Shown here: positions 10,896-25,299 of the stretch, piece after piece
Layout: each line of letters starts with the position of its first letter
Position numbering within the stretch: position 1 is the first letter of the stretch
NCBI RefSeq assembly: GCF_002006995.1
Contig: NZ_MRUL01000003.1
Location: forward strand, 248,001-312,000
Source: Izhakiella australiensis
Lineage (GTDB): Bacteria > Pseudomonadota > Gammaproteobacteria > Enterobacterales > Enterobacteriaceae
Length of the DNA stretch: 64,000 nt
Direction: 5' to 3'
Translations under genes and position numbers: made by a program
Notes under the pieces: model-generated
Told to the model about the DNA's origin: nothing
The model's input: only the letters and a program-made list of their open reading frames with translations
The model's database searches: none

Positions 10896-12047
10896 TCAGG
10901 CATGGGCCACCGGCGTTGCATGATGGTCCGCCTTGCGCAGCAACATAATCAGGTAAACGCAGGCAACCGCAGCAATCATGACAAACAGCAGCTGGTCAGA
11001 GTAATTCTGCATCAGCATGGCGGTCATACTGGGGCCGACAAGGCTGCCGACGGTGTAGCTCAGCAGCAGCGCCTGATTCATCGCAACCAGCTGGTGATGC
11101 GGCACCGTCTCACAGGCCCAGGACATGGCTACCGGGTAGAGGGTGAAGCCCGCACAGCCGAGCACAAACAGCGCCGGGGCCATTGCGGCATTACCTAACA
11201 TTGCCACGGCACCAAGGATTACGATAAATACCTGCACGCGCAGCACCATCAGCCGACCGAAGCGATCGGCGAGGCGACCGACCGGCCACTGACCAACGAT
11301 GCCGGCACTGACCAACAGCGCCATCCAGTAGCCGACGTTAGCATCGCTCATCCCCTGATGCGAAAGATAAACCGGCATCAGACCATACAAGGAACCCAGT
11401 ACGATGCCAGAGATAATACAGCCGTTAATCCCCAGCCTTGAGCTACGACGACGCAGCATCGGCCACAAATTTGACGGCGCCTCTTCGGCATCATCACTGT
11501 TCGCCGTGATTTTGACAAACACCAGCGGCAGCATGCCGGCAATAACGATCGCAACCACCCACGGCAGCACGCTGAAAAGCTCGGTGGAGACTTTGCTGAC
11601 CAGCAGCTGGCCCGCCACAGTACCGAGGTAATAGACAATCATATACGCAGCCAGAAGCTGTCCGCGGTTTCTCAGCGTACCGCTGCACAGCAAGGCGCTT
11701 TCCACCACCACCCAGATCAGGGCGCAGCCTACGCCGGCGGCAAAGCGCCACAGCGACCAGCTCCAGAAGCCTTCAGACATGCCCATTGCCAGAGTAGCCA
11801 GGGCAAACAGACTGGTCGCAAGGTAATAACTGCGGTTAAACCCGGCTCGTTTGATCAGCCATCCCGCCACCAGCGTCCCCAACAGGTTACCGGCATAATA
11901 CGCCGAGCTGACCACGCCAAGCTGCCAGGTCGGCAGCCGATCGTGGCTCATCCACAGCGGCACCAGCGTATTTAAAACGGCAATAGATACCGTCAGCAGC
12001 ATCATGCCGCACAGTAATAAAACCACGGGTCGGGACCAGGTGAACAT
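10896..12047 (-). CDS. ycaD: MFS transporter YcaD
   Basis: This is a 12-helix major facilitator protein of unknown substrate. The start is placed at the ATG at 12047 ([14 protein letters not shown]), giving 383 residues against 382 for E. coli YcaD; the open frame extends upstream to 12200 but that part has no family match, and no strong SD is seen. [13 protein letters not shown] in the second half is the loop motif typical of MFS. It ends next to pflA, as in E. coli. Confidence 0.9.
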   Translation of the reverse strand: MFTWSRPVVLLLCGMMLLTVSIAVLNTLVPLWMSHDRLPTWQLGVVSSAYYAGNLLGTLVAGWLIKRAGFNRSYYLATSLFALATLAMGMSEGFWSWSLWRFAAGVGCALIWVVVESALLCSGTLRNRGQLLAAYMIVYYLGTVAGQLLVSKVSTELFSVLPWVVAIVIAGMLPLVFVKITANSDDAEEAPSNLWPMLRRRSSRLGINGCIISGIVLGSLYGLMPVYLSHQGMSDANVGYWMALLVSAGIVGQWPVGRLADRFGRLMVLRVQVFIVILGAVAMLGNAAMAPALFVLGCAGFTLYPVAMSWACETVPHHQLVAMNQALLLSYTVGSLVGPSMTAMLMQNYSDQLLFVMIAAVACVYLIMLLRKADHHATPVAHA

Positions 12048-12362
12048 AGCGTCGGAAACCAGCAAAAGGGAACGATTTTGCCGGCATATTGCCATTACCA
12101 TTGCTAATGTCAATGAGCAAAAAATAGCCGCAGCACAATTTGCTGAGATTTGATTTAATTTTTTTATTAACAGTCGGTTAGAGGCATAGTTGCCGACCAT
12201 CGCCGCGAACGTATCTTATTGAAAAATCGAACCTACATCACAAAAAAGCGTTAAACTTCGATGAGATTTATTATTGGAAAATTTTTCGTAACTTTGGCTA
12301 CTTATCAGGACGTTTGCCGCCGCTAAGCTGACGCATTCGTTAAGCACGACTGGCATCAGCAT
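12048..12362. promoter_or_regulatory. ycaD upstream region
   Basis: This 315-base AT-rich stretch lies between the ycaD start and the 3' end of the AraC gene, both on the minus strand. On the minus strand TTGTGA followed about 17-19 bases later by AATAAGAT is a weak promoter candidate for ycaD around 12225-12255. I see no RNA gene, and the extra open frame upstream of ycaD is not supported by similarity. Confidence 0.3.
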
Positions 12363-13307
12363 TTACCCACTCAGCCACCCATTCTCTGGATAGCTCAGGG
12401 TGAATTTCTGCTTTTCCCGGTATTCGCTGGGTGAGCACTTCATCAGGCGCCTGAAGGCGTGGCTAAACGCGCTTTCAGACTCGTAGCCCAGGGTGTGGGC
12501 AATGGAAGCAATGGTGGCGCGGTTCGCTTTAAGGTAGTGCGCAGCCAGTTGCATTCGCCAGCGCGAGACGTACTCCAAAGGCGCGATCCCGGCTTTCTGT
12601 TTAAACCTCAAGGCAAAGGTCGAGCGGGAAACATTGGCGATGCTGGCCAGATCAGCAACCGTCCAGCCGCGGGCAGGATCGGCATGAATAGCTTGAATAG
12701 CCGCGCCGATTCGGGGATCGGATATCGCCAGCAGCCAGCCTGGCGTACTGCTCCCCTCCTGCGCCAGATAAATCCGTAGAACCTGCACCAGCATGATATG
12801 ACCAAGATGCTGGACCACAATCGCATTTCCTGGCGACGCGGTGGCAAGTTCATGGGCAAGGCGCTGTAAAGCCCAGTTCAGCACCGATGCCTGCTCCGAA
12901 CCGCCTTTGATAACAGCAACGGGCGGCAACCCGTCGAACAGTAAAGCGGCTTCGTCACCAAACGCAAAACGTCCGCCAAGCAAAAAGAAACCGTCGGCGG
13001 TTCCACAGCGCGCAATACCCTTAGCGGCATGGCGATAAATCTCATCGGCCTGGATCGCTGGCAGCGTCGGATCGCTGCTTAGCGCAAATGCCCGCCTGCG
13101 TGACAGCAAGAAGCAATCACCGGCTTCCAGGGGGATGGCTTGCTCAACGCCTTCCACCGTCAGCCAGCATCCCCCTGCAACGATGGCATTGAACTTAATG
13201 CCATCGGGTGGCGGAAAGTCGATGGCCCAATCTCCGCCGGCTTTCAGACCGGCAAAAACAGAGCCTTGTATAGGCAAAAGTGAGAGAACTTCAGACAAGG
13301 GATCCAT
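12363..13307 (-). CDS. AraC-family regulator with N-terminal cupin domain
   Basis: The 314-residue product has an N-terminal cupin-type effector domain (about 1-180; GGCWLTVEGVEQAIPLEAGD) and a C-terminal double HTH. The first HTH is at about 213-233 (WTVADLASIANVSRSTFALRF) and the second ends in LGYESESAFSHAFRRLMKCS. The start is the ATG at 13307 because CGGAG lies 6 bases upstream on that strand. It is divergent from a short-chain dehydrogenase 120 bases away, the usual layout of a regulator and its target. E. coli has no such gene here. The inducer is unknown. Confidence 0.88.
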   Translation of the reverse strand: MDPLSEVLSLLPIQGSVFAGLKAGGDWAIDFPPPDGIKFNAIVAGGCWLTVEGVEQAIPLEAGDCFLLSRRRAFALSSDPTLPAIQADEIYRHAAKGIARCGTADGFFLLGGRFAFGDEAALLFDGLPPVAVIKGGSEQASVLNWALQRLAHELATASPGNAIVVQHLGHIMLVQVLRIYLAQEGSSTPGWLLAISDPRIGAAIQAIHADPARGWTVADLASIANVSRSTFALRFKQKAGIAPLEYVSRWRMQLAAHYLKANRATIASIAHTLGYESESAFSHAFRRLMKCSPSEYREKQKFTLSYPENGWLSG

Positions 13308-13427
13308 GCAAACTCCGGACGCTCTCGACAGACTATTGGACTTTGCTGCATTCACAGTCCGAAGTCCAGCCTGAATAATGTTGCACACGGGCTTCGCCCT
13401 GATTCCATGCCCCCCTGAGGAGATGCC
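13308..13427. promoter_or_regulatory. Divergent promoter region with inverted repeat
   Basis: These 120 bases lie between the AraC-type regulator and the dehydrogenase. They contain GGACTT (13338-13343) and AAGTCC (13362-13367) as an inverted repeat, with a further AGTCC at 13356-13360 between them. This is a candidate operator for the regulator; binding is inferred only from position and symmetry. Confidence 0.4.
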
Positions 13428-14399
13428 ATGACCAGCAAACAATTACCGATTAACTCCGGTTTCGCAGCTGCGACCACCGCAGACCAGGTACTTGCCGGGC
13501 GCAACCTGTCCGGCATAACGGCCATTGTCACCGGCGGCCATTCCGGCATCGGTCTGGAAACCACGCGGGCACTGGCACAGGCAGGCGCCCGCGTTATTGT
13601 TGCTGCGCGCGATGTTGACGCCGCACGCGAGCGAACCCGCGGAATATCACACGTGGAGGTTGAGCGACTGGATCTTGCTGACCAGGGCAGCCTGTACGAC
13701 TTCTCGCAACGCATTCTGCGCGCCAGACGCCATATCGACATCATGATCAACAGCGCAGGCATTATGGCAACGCCGGAAACCCGCGTTGGCCCGGGCTGGG
13801 AAGCGCAGTTCGCCATCAATCATCTTGGCCATTATGCGTTGGTTAACCGGCTATGGCCGGCCCTGCGCGGCGGCGCCAGGGTCATCGCGCTGTCGTCAGC
13901 GGGACATCACCAATCCGACATCCGCTGGGATGATACGCAATTCATCCAGGGGTATAACAAATGGCAGGCCTACGGGCAGTCAAAGACGGCTTGCGCACTG
14001 TTTGCCGTCCATCTCGATCGGCTTGGCCAGCACAGTGGCGTGCGCGCTTTTTCTCTTCATCCGGGAAAGATTTTCACGCCGCTCCAGCGTCATCTGACCG
14101 CCGACGAAATGATTGCCGCCGGGTGGCTCGATGCCAATGGCAACCCGGTCGATCCGACGTTCAAAACAGCGCAACAAGGGGCGGCAACGCAGGTCTGGGC
14201 TGCGACATCGCCACGACTGGAGGGGATGGGAGGGCTATACTGCGAAAATTGCGATATTGCCACGCTGGATGAAGGCCTGGCGCCTTCTTTTACTGGCGTC
14301 AGGCCTTATGCTATTAATCCGGAACAGGCCAGCCGGCTATGGGCGCTATCCGCCCGGCTGACAGGCATCGATGCCTTCGCGACCCGCCGCCGGGACTAA
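13428..14399 (+). CDS. Short-chain dehydrogenase/reductase (retinol-dehydrogenase-like SDR)
   Basis: This is a 323-residue NAD(P)-dependent oxidoreductase of the SDR superfamily. It has the nucleotide-binding TGGHSGIGLET (about 36-46), the INSAGIM segment near 107, a serine in VIALSSAGHH and the catalytic YGQSK (Y-x3-K, near 183-187). GAGGAG lies just upstream of the ATG. The basic segment AARDVDAAR after strand 2 favours NADPH. The substrate cannot be told from sequence. The gene is divergent from, and probably controlled by, the neighbouring AraC-type regulator; this pair replaces genes found here in E. coli. Confidence 0.9.
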   Translation: MTSKQLPINSGFAAATTADQVLAGRNLSGITAIVTGGHSGIGLETTRALAQAGARVIVAARDVDAARERTRGISHVEVERLDLADQGSLYDFSQRILRARRHIDIMINSAGIMATPETRVGPGWEAQFAINHLGHYALVNRLWPALRGGARVIALSSAGHHQSDIRWDDTQFIQGYNKWQAYGQSKTACALFAVHLDRLGQHSGVRAFSLHPGKIFTPLQRHLTADEMIAAGWLDANGNPVDPTFKTAQQGAATQVWAATSPRLEGMGGLYCENCDIATLDEGLAPSFTGVRPYAINPEQASRLWALSARLTGIDAFATRRRD

Positions 14400-14487
14400 A
14401 GAAAACCGCTGATGCCAGACTCCGGCAAGGGAAGCTGCCCTGACCCAGGCAAAGGTTCTCCATCACCGGGTAGCCGCCCGCGGCTAA

Positions 14488-17221
<2,734 letters not shown>

Positions 17222-17228
17222 GCGATCC

Positions 17229-17840
17229 TCACTGGCGCTGATCGTCCACCGTTACCCCTGCAGGCGGGGTGAATTTAAACTTGTCCGGACTAATCGCACC
17301 ATTCTGCTGGCTTTTCAGCGTGTAATTGCTGCGCTGGCCATCCTGCTCAATGGCGCTGAACTGGTTGATAGTGCCTGAAGGGGTTACGGTGATCGTAAAC
17401 TCCTTCAGGTTACCGTTGTCCTTCTTAGGCGTCAGAACAAAATTATCGCCCTGCTGTTTTACGTTGTACTGCGCCCAGTCAGCTGACTGGTTGCGTGCAA
17501 TCAGCATAAACGGCGTATTGCTGGTTGCATCTTTCAGCCAGGTTGCACTTGCCTGCTCAACGAACGGGTTATAAAACCACAGCGTTTTGCCATCAGAGAT
17601 CAGTATGCTTTCATCGGGCGCCGTCATGTGCCAGTTAAATAAGTCTGGACGCTTTACCCACAGCTCCCCCTGCCCGTCCTGAACGGACGCGCCGCTGGCA
17701 TCCGTTACCTTCTGGGTAAAACTGGCGTGAAAGCTGCTGACTTTATTCAGGCGCTGCTGCAAATCCTGCGACGCGTTCGCAAGGACGCTGGTCGAAACGA
17801 AAGCGCTCAGTAAGCTACAGGCAATAACAAGTTTTTTCAT
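17229..17840 (-). CDS. lolA: Outer-membrane lipoprotein carrier protein LolA
   Basis: LolA is the periplasmic chaperone that takes lipoproteins from LolCDE and passes them to LolB at the outer membrane. The 203-residue precursor has a signal peptide ([21 protein letters not shown]) and the conserved [11 protein letters not shown] and FYNPFVEQA segments that line the hydrophobic cavity. It is first in lolA-rarA and follows ftsK on the same strand, separated from it by a terminator. Confidence 0.97.
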   Translation of the reverse strand: MKKLVIACSLLSAFVSTSVLANASQDLQQRLNKVSSFHASFTQKVTDASGASVQDGQGELWVKRPDLFNWHMTAPDESILISDGKTLWFYNPFVEQASATWLKDATSNTPFMLIARNQSADWAQYNVKQQGDNFVLTPKKDNGNLKEFTITVTPSGTINQFSAIEQDGQRSNYTLKSQQNGAISPDKFKFTPPAGVTVDDQRQ

Positions 17841-17970
17841 CGGGCATCCTTATTGAAAGGCGCTCCTGCGCCGTCATGGCGCGGGAGGTCAAAAAAAGAC
17901 TGCGCTCTGGTAAGCGCGCCAACAGGAAATAATCCTGATTATTACGCAAAGATATGGTATCTCCGCACCG

Positions 17971-18002
17971 AAAAATCAATGGGCCAGGCAAGCCTGGCCC
18001 AT
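17971..18002 (-). terminator. Terminator after ftsK
   Basis: ATGGGCCAGGC and GCCTGGCCCAT form a perfect 11-bp stem (17979-18002). On the minus strand it is followed by TGATTTTTC, a T-rich tail. It lies just past the ftsK stop. Confidence 0.8.
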
Positions 18003-18025
18003 ACATGAGGACGGTAAAACGGCGA

Positions 18026-21000
18026 TCACATCTCGTGCGGTGGCGGAGCCAGCACTTCACGGTTACCATTATGTCCCGGCGCTGAGACAATCCCCTGCAT
18101 TTCCATCTGTTCGACGATGCGCGCCGCACGGTTATAGCCGATGCGGAATTGACGCTGCACGCCGGAGATAGAGGCGCGACGCTTTTCAACCACGAAGCTG
18201 ACAGCCTGATCAAACAGTGGATCCAGCTCTTCATCGCCCTCGACGCCGGCGCTACCGCCTTCGCTGTCTTCACCGCCGCTGAGAATGCCTTGTTTATATT
18301 CCGGACGCTGACGTGCCTTCCAGTCCTGCACTACCGCATGCACCTCCTGATCGCGCACAAAAGCACCGTGGACACGTACAGGAATCGATGAGTTAGGCGC
18401 CAGATAAAGCATATCCCCCATTCCCAGCAGCGATTCAGCGCCGCCCTGATCGAGAATAGTCCGCGAGTCGATTTTACTGGAAACGGTAAAAGCAATACGC
18501 GTTGGAATGTTGGCTTTAATCAGGCCGGTGATAACGTCCACCGAAGGACGCTGCGTTGCCAGCACCAGATGGATCCCTGCCGCACGCGCTTTCTGCGCCA
18601 GTCGTGCGATCAACTCTTCCACCTTCTTGCCGACCGTCATCATCAAGTCGGCAAATTCGTCGACCATCACCACAATATAAGGCTCTTTTTCCAGTACCGG
18701 CGGCGACATATCCATGCTGTCCGTTGGCTTCCAGAACGGATCGGGGATTGGCCGTCCCATCGCTTCCGCCATATCTACTTTTTCGTTATAGCCAGCAATA
18801 TTACGCACGCCCAGCGCCGACATCAGCTTATAACGGCGTTCCATTTCGACCACGCACCAGCGCAAGGCGTTGGCGGCATCCTTCATGTCGGTTACCACTT
18901 CCGTCAGCAAGTGGGGAATGCCTTCATAGACCGACAGCTCCAGCATTTTGGGGTCGATCATGATAAAGCGCACTTCTTTCGGCGTCGCCTTATACAGCAT
19001 GCTGAGGATCATGGCGTTAACGCCAACCGATTTACCGGAACCTGTAGTACCGGCAACCAGCAGATGAGGCATCTTGCCGAGATCGGCCACTACCGGCTCG
19101 CCGGAAATATCTTTCCCTAACACGATCGACAGCGGTGAAGGATTATCGCGGAACGCCGGGCAGTCCAGCACCTCGCGCAGATAGACCGTCTGACGATGCT
19201 TATTCGGCAACTCAAGGCCGACGTACGGCCGCCCGGGTATAACTTCAACTACGCGTACCGCAACCGCGGACAGCGAACGGGCCAGGTCGCGCGACAGGTT
19301 GGAAATACGCGCCGCTTTCACCCCTGGCGCCAAATCAAGCTCGAAACGGGTAATCACCGGCCCGGGAGAACTGCCTACTACGTCGGCTTTTACCCGATAG
19401 TCAGCCAGCCGCGCTTCAATAAGACGGGAGGTCTGCTCCAGCGCGAAGTGATCCACAGGCTCGGTTTCTTTCGGCGGCGAGGAAAGCAGATCGAGTGTGG
19501 GCAGCGGCGTCGTTGGCCGCTGGGTCGGCTGTTCGTCACGCACCAGGAACGGGTGGAACAGACTGTCTTTAAAGGCGTCGGCAGGCGTGGGGGTTTGCTC
19601 TTCAGGCTCTGCGGCGACCGGCTGTTGCGCCATGCCAAACGGCGATGAATCCGCCTCAAGGTGAGTCGGCGGTACTGGCGCAGCAGGAACAGCAGCAGCG
19701 ACTGGCGCAGGCGCAATAGTGAATAGCGGCTCGGTTGGATTATCATCGACCAAATCGGCCATCGGCGAAAAATCAAAAGCATTGCGCGTATCTAACGCCA
19801 GCCTTGTTCCCTGCCCTGCATTTTGCGGCGTCTCGTCGCCATCGTAGCGCTGACGCTGCTGCTCAGCGAACTGGCGAGCCAGCGCGGCCTGCTGCAGCGC
19901 CTCTTCGTCCTCATCAGTAAGCTCCTCGCCGTAACGCTGCTGCTGCTGGGAGAGAAAAGCCTCGCGCAGCGCCGCTTCCTGCCCGGCGTCATCGTCATCA
20001 GCACTGTAATCATGCTGAGGCTGGAGATCTTCACGCGCTTTCTCTTCCGCCATCCGCTGCGATGGCAGCTTAATGCCGTATGAAGCCAGCTCGCGGCGCG
20101 TCGGGAGCTTAACCTTATTCGGCCGTGGCAGCTCGGGACCAATCCCCTGTTTTACCTGCGGATTATGTTCTTCATCACCACTGGTTGCGCTAAAGCCCGG
20201 CATAAAGGTCGCTGAACCCGCCTGAGCGCCTGCAACAGCAGATGCCGCCGCAGCCGGTACCGCCGCTGGCTGGTGCGGTGCAGGGCTGGAAAAATCAAAC
20301 GGTGAACGGCTATCCTGCTGCCAGTCGCCCAGTACCGGACCGTCCTCATCTTTGACTGGCACCGATGGCGATGGCGTCTCCTGCGGAATATCGAAGCGAT
20401 ACAACGGCGGAGTGTCCTGACGTACGTTTTGCACAGACGGTGCCGGCTGGGCAGCAGAAATATCCGCCTCGTTGGCATCGGGCTGTGAAGCCGCATCGCT
20501 GGCCGCCGGGACGGCGGCGTGAGCGGCGCTGAAAAGCGGGTCCGTCTCATCATCGTCATCGCTTAGCACGCGCTTCGGCGCTGCCAGCAAGATATCATCG
20601 TCATCTTCCGGCTGCGCGGCACGATGTATCGTCTCGTCAAATTCTGCGCGCGCTTCGTCTTCTTCCTGCCAGACCTCTTCATGGCGCGAACGGTTGCTGG
20701 CAAAGGTCAGAACCCCCATGATTACCGCGCCAATTTTTTCAGCAATGGTTAGCCATGACCAGCCGGTATAAAGCGTGATGCCGGCCGCCCAGATACACAG
20801 CAGCGTGAGCGTGCCACCCGCCGGACTGAACCACGGAGAGATAGCGTTGCTGACCAGGCTACCAATCACGCCGCCGGAAGCGAAATACCAGATATCATCG
20901 GCATTGAGCGCGGCCAGCCCGCAGGTGGTTATCACCAAAGCCAGCACGCCGATCAGCCGTAAACCTACGCCAAAATAATCGATATAGTCCTGATGGTCGC

Positions 21001-21301
21001 GCTGACGAAAAGTGATCCAGCACAGACCGACAATCACCGGCGGAATAGCGTACGCCATGATGCCAAAAATAAACAACAGCGTATCGGCCAGCCATGCGCC
21101 AATGCTACCGCCGAGATTATGGATAGGCTCATGCCAGGCGGTTTGTGACCAGCTGGGATCGGATGGATTGAAACTGACCAGCGCCACCATCAGATAGATG
21201 GCAAACAGGCTAACCAGAATCAGCAGCGCTTCAAGCAAACGGCGGCCGCTGCTTAATGGTCGTAATGTAACGTCTTTATCTTCTGTATATTCCTGGCTCA
21301 A
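18026..21301 (-). CDS. ftsK: DNA translocase FtsK
   Basis: FtsK joins septum assembly to chromosome segregation: the membrane part binds the divisome and the motor pumps DNA toward dif for XerCD. The product is 1091 residues. It has four N-terminal membrane helices (about 25-190), a long acidic/Pro-Ala-Gln-rich linker (about 200-600), the RecA-like motor with Walker [13 protein letters not shown] (near 755) and Walker [12 protein letters not shown], and a C-terminal winged-helix gamma domain for KOPS reading. E. coli FtsK is about 1329 residues; the shortening is in the linker. The start is TTG at 21301 with GGAGAG 5 bases upstream. A LexA box precedes it. Confidence 0.96.
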   Translation of the reverse strand: MSQEYTEDKDVTLRPLSSGRRLLEALLILVSLFAIYLMVALVSFNPSDPSWSQTAWHEPIHNLGGSIGAWLADTLLFIFGIMAYAIPPVIVGLCWITFRQRDHQDYIDYFGVGLRLIGVLALVITTCGLAALNADDIWYFASGGVIGSLVSNAISPWFSPAGGTLTLLCIWAAGITLYTGWSWLTIAEKIGAVIMGVLTFASNRSRHEEVWQEEDEARAEFDETIHRAAQPEDDDDILLAAPKRVLSDDDDETDPLFSAAHAAVPAASDAASQPDANEADISAAQPAPSVQNVRQDTPPLYRFDIPQETPSPSVPVKDEDGPVLGDWQQDSRSPFDFSSPAPHQPAAVPAAAASAVAGAQAGSATFMPGFSATSGDEEHNPQVKQGIGPELPRPNKVKLPTRRELASYGIKLPSQRMAEEKAREDLQPQHDYSADDDDAGQEAALREAFLSQQQQRYGEELTDEDEEALQQAALARQFAEQQRQRYDGDETPQNAGQGTRLALDTRNAFDFSPMADLVDDNPTEPLFTIAPAPVAAAVPAAPVPPTHLEADSSPFGMAQQPVAAEPEEQTPTPADAFKDSLFHPFLVRDEQPTQRPTTPLPTLDLLSSPPKETEPVDHFALEQTSRLIEARLADYRVKADVVGSSPGPVITRFELDLAPGVKAARISNLSRDLARSLSAVAVRVVEVIPGRPYVGLELPNKHRQTVYLREVLDCPAFRDNPSPLSIVLGKDISGEPVVADLGKMPHLLVAGTTGSGKSVGVNAMILSMLYKATPKEVRFIMIDPKMLELSVYEGIPHLLTEVVTDMKDAANALRWCVVEMERRYKLMSALGVRNIAGYNEKVDMAEAMGRPIPDPFWKPTDSMDMSPPVLEKEPYIVVMVDEFADLMMTVGKKVEELIARLAQKARAAGIHLVLATQRPSVDVITGLIKANIPTRIAFTVSSKIDSRTILDQGGAESLLGMGDMLYLAPNSSIPVRVHGAFVRDQEVHAVVQDWKARQRPEYKQGILSGGEDSEGGSAGVEGDEELDPLFDQAVSFVVEKRRASISGVQRQFRIGYNRAARIVEQMEMQGIVSAPGHNGNREVLAPPPHEM

Positions 21302-21337
21302 GAGAACTCTCCAGGTTCCTGTGAACTAAGCAGATAG

Positions 21338-21362
21338 CAGCGTCGGGGCTTGCCCGACGCTG
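21338..21362 (-). other. Stem-loop between lrp and ftsK
   Basis: CAGCGTCGGG (21338-21347) and CCCGACGCTG (21353-21362) form a perfect 10-bp stem with loop GCTTG. There is no T-run on either side, so it may be a factor-dependent or weak terminator for lrp, or an mRNA stabiliser. Confidence 0.5.
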
Positions 21363-21365
21363 AAC

Positions 21366-21381
21366 CTGTATGAATGCACAG
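21366..21381 (-). promoter_or_regulatory. LexA box upstream of ftsK
   Basis: CTGT-N8-ACAG matches the LexA half-sites exactly, with an extra flanking C and G making CCTGT/ACAGG. It lies about 65 bases upstream of the ftsK start. E. coli ftsK (dinH) has a LexA-controlled promoter in the same place, so an SOS-inducible promoter is expected here. Confidence 0.8.
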
Positions 21382-21421
21382 GAGTGTACCCAAAACTCTC
21401 AGGTTTTGCACCTGCCCTGTG

Positions 21422-21916
21422 TTACCGGGTCTTAATGACCAGACGGTTACTCTGCTTCACTTCTTCCATTACCACATAGGTACGCGTATCGTTTACGCCC
21501 GGCAGGCGCAGCAGGGTTTCACCCAGCAATTTACGATAGGCGGACATATCAGGCACACGGGTTTTCAGCAGATAGTCAAAGTCACCTGAAACCAAATGAC
21601 ATTCTTGAGTTTCCTCAAGTTTTTGCACTGCGGCGTTAAATTGTTCAAACACGTCCGGCGCACCGCGATTCAGAGTAATCTCAACAAAAACCAGCAGTGA
21701 CGCATCCAGATAGTGCGGATTTAGCAGCGCGGTGTACCCCAGAATGAACCCCTGGCGCTCAAGACGACGCACGCGTTCAAGACACGGAGTCGGTGATAAT
21801 CCAACGCGTTTGGAAAGTTCAACGTTTGAGATGCGACCATCTTTTTGCAGTTCATTGAGAATATTTCTGTCAATGCGGTCGAGATCTTTACCAGGGCGTT
21901 TTTTATTGTCTACCAT
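21422..21916 (-). CDS. lrp: Leucine-responsive regulatory protein
   Basis: Lrp is the global feast/famine regulator of amino-acid metabolism and transport. The 164-residue product is nearly identical to E. coli Lrp throughout. It has an N-terminal HTH (ISNVELSKRVGLSPTPCLERV, about 29-49) and a C-terminal RAM effector domain (about 70-160). The neighbours ftsK and trxB are the conserved ones. Lrp could also act within this window on serC, as it does in E. coli. Confidence 0.98.
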   Translation of the reverse strand: MVDNKKRPGKDLDRIDRNILNELQKDGRISNVELSKRVGLSPTPCLERVRRLERQGFILGYTALLNPHYLDASLLVFVEITLNRGAPDVFEQFNAAVQKLEETQECHLVSGDFDYLLKTRVPDMSAYRKLLGETLLRLPGVNDTRTYVVMEEVKQSNRLVIKTR

Positions 21917-23390
<1,474 letters not shown>

Positions 23391-23420
23391 CAGGTAATTT
23401 AACTTCCTGATCATAGTTAC

Positions 23421-23455
23421 AAAAGGCGGCACTCCCGTGTCGCCTTTTTGTTTTG
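23421..23455 (+). terminator. Terminator after trxB
   Basis: AAAAGGCG-G-CAC and GTG-T-CGCCTTTT form a long stem with a TCCC loop, ending in TTTTTGTTTT. It lies 30 bases after the trxB stop and ahead of cydD. Confidence 0.85.
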
Positions 23456-23529
23456 CTGCGGGTAACATTAGCCACATTTCCCGTTTTGTACCGCAGTCTC
23501 TGCTGCGGCAAAAATTGATCTGGCTTACG

Positions 23530-25299
23530 ATGAATAAAACCCGACAGCAGGAACTCACGCGCTGGTTACGTCAACAAACCGCGCCGGCTAAACGCTGGCT
23601 ACGCCTCTCATCACTACTGGGGATCGTCAGCGCGCTGATTCTGGTTGCTCAGGCATGGTTGCTGGCAACGCTGCTGCAGGCGCTGATTGTCGATCAGACG
23701 CCGCGCGCCAGCCTGGCGGCACCATTTTTGCTGCTGATCCTCTGCTTCGCGTTACGCGCGCTGCTGACACTCGCGCGCGAACGCGCCGGATTTCGCTGTG
23801 GGCAGAGCGTGCGTCTGGCTTTGCGTCAGCAGGTTCTCGATCATCTGACGACCGCCGGTCCGGCCTGGATTCAGGGTAAACCAGCCGGCAGCTGGGCCAC
23901 ACTGCTGCTGGAACAAATAGAGGAAATGCACGATTACTACGCCCGCTATCTGCCGCAAATGACGCTGGCGGTGCTGATCCCCTGCTTTATTCTGATTGCG
24001 ATCTTCCCGATTAACTGGGCGGCGGCACTGATCTTATTAGCGACGGCGCCGCTGATCCCGTTTTTTATGGCGCTGGTTGGTATGGGCGCCGCCGATGCTA
24101 ATCGCCGCAACTTTCAGGCACTCAGTCGCCTCAGCGGTCAGTTTCTCGATCGCCTGCGCGGCCTTGATACGCTGCGTCTGTTTGACCGCGCCAACGCCGA
24201 AACCGACGCTATTGGCCAGTCAACCGAACAGTTTCGCCTGCGTACGATGGAAGTGCTGCGCCTGGCGTTTCTCTCCTCGGCGGTACTGGAGTTTTTTGCC
24301 TCTCTGTCTATTGCAATAGTCGCAGTATATTTTGGCTTTTCTTACCTTGGTGAATTCCATTTCGGCAGCTATGGCGCCGGCGTTACGCTGTTTGCTGGTT
24401 TTCTGGCGCTGATCCTGGCGCCGGAGTTCTTTCAGCCGCTGCGGGATCTTGGCACTTTTTATCATGCAAAAGCACAGGCGACGGGGGCAGCCGACTCGCT
24501 TGAGCAGTTTCTCAGTCAGCACCCTGAGCCGCCCCAGCCGCAGGGGGAATATCATCTGCCGCTGGATCAGCCGCTAAATATTCATGCGCAGGACCTGTTT
24601 ATCAAATCGGCGGGTGGCGCCACGCTTGCCGGCCCGCTTAATTTTCAGATTAAAGCCGGCGCGCGCATTGCCATTGTCGGCCTGAGCGGGGCAGGAAAAA
24701 CCTCCTTGTTCAATGTGTTGATGGGCTTTTTGCCTTACGAAGGTTCTCTGGCGCTTAACGGCCGGGAACTACGGGATATGACTCCTGACAGCTGGCAACG
24801 GCAGCTAGGCTGGCTTGGACAGAATCCGCACCTTCCGGCCCCAAACATTCGGGAAAATATTGTACAAATGTCGCAGCCTGATGAAGCCCGCTTACAGCAG
24901 GTGCTTGAGCAAGCCGGCGTCAGTGAATTTATCGACCGCCTCCCCCATGGACTCGATAGCGCAATTGACGAACAGGCCAGCGGACTTTCCGTCGGTCAGG
25001 CGCAGCGCATCGCTCTGGCACGCGCGCTGCTTAAATCGTCATCGCTGCTGCTGCTCGATGAGCCGGCTGCCAGTCTGGATGCGCTGAGCGAACGGCTGGT
25101 TAACCAATGTTTACTTGAAGCCTCTCGCCAGCAGACTACCCTGCTGATAACCCACCAGCTGGAGCAACTGGGCGACTGGGATATTATCTGGGTGATGGAT
25201 GACGGACAGATAGTACAGCAAGGCAATAAGCAATCGCTGCTGCAACAGCCTGGCATCTTTGCCAGTTTGCTCAACCAGCGAATGAGTGAGGTGTGCTGA
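23530..25299 (+). CDS. cydD: Heterodimeric ABC exporter subunit CydD
   Basis: CydDC is an inner-membrane ABC exporter needed to mature cytochrome bd; transport of thiols or haem has been proposed. The start is the ATG at 23530 (MNKTRQQELTRWL), 589 residues (E. coli 588). It has six membrane helices (about 20-320) and a nucleotide-binding domain with Walker A GLSGAGKTS, signature SVGQAQR and Walker B LLLLDEPAA. The SD is weak. It overlaps cydC by one base (TGATG), so translation is coupled. Confidence 0.95.
   Translation: MNKTRQQELTRWLRQQTAPAKRWLRLSSLLGIVSALILVAQAWLLATLLQALIVDQTPRASLAAPFLLLILCFALRALLTLARERAGFRCGQSVRLALRQQVLDHLTTAGPAWIQGKPAGSWATLLLEQIEEMHDYYARYLPQMTLAVLIPCFILIAIFPINWAAALILLATAPLIPFFMALVGMGAADANRRNFQALSRLSGQFLDRLRGLDTLRLFDRANAETDAIGQSTEQFRLRTMEVLRLAFLSSAVLEFFASLSIAIVAVYFGFSYLGEFHFGSYGAGVTLFAGFLALILAPEFFQPLRDLGTFYHAKAQATGAADSLEQFLSQHPEPPQPQGEYHLPLDQPLNIHAQDLFIKSAGGATLAGPLNFQIKAGARIAIVGLSGAGKTSLFNVLMGFLPYEGSLALNGRELRDMTPDSWQRQLGWLGQNPHLPAPNIRENIVQMSQPDEARLQQVLEQAGVSEFIDRLPHGLDSAIDEQASGLSVGQAQRIALARALLKSSSLLLLDEPAASLDALSERLVNQCLLEASRQQTTLLITHQLEQLGDWDIIWVMDDGQIVQQGNKQSLLQQPGIFASLLNQRMSEVC

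Noticed and set aside
12048-12200. An N-terminal extension of ycaD of 51 residues
   Set aside because: The extension has no family match and starts at a non-ideal codon; the internal ATG gives the family length.
14471-14486. TAGCCGC-CC-GCGGCTA palindrome just after serS as a terminator
   Set aside because: The 2-base loop is too short for a hairpin at full pairing and no T-run follows on the minus strand.
18569-19648. Two long plus-strand frames antisense to the ftsK motor region
   Set aside because: They mirror the conserved motor domain and their Arg/His-rich composition is typical of complement-strand reading.
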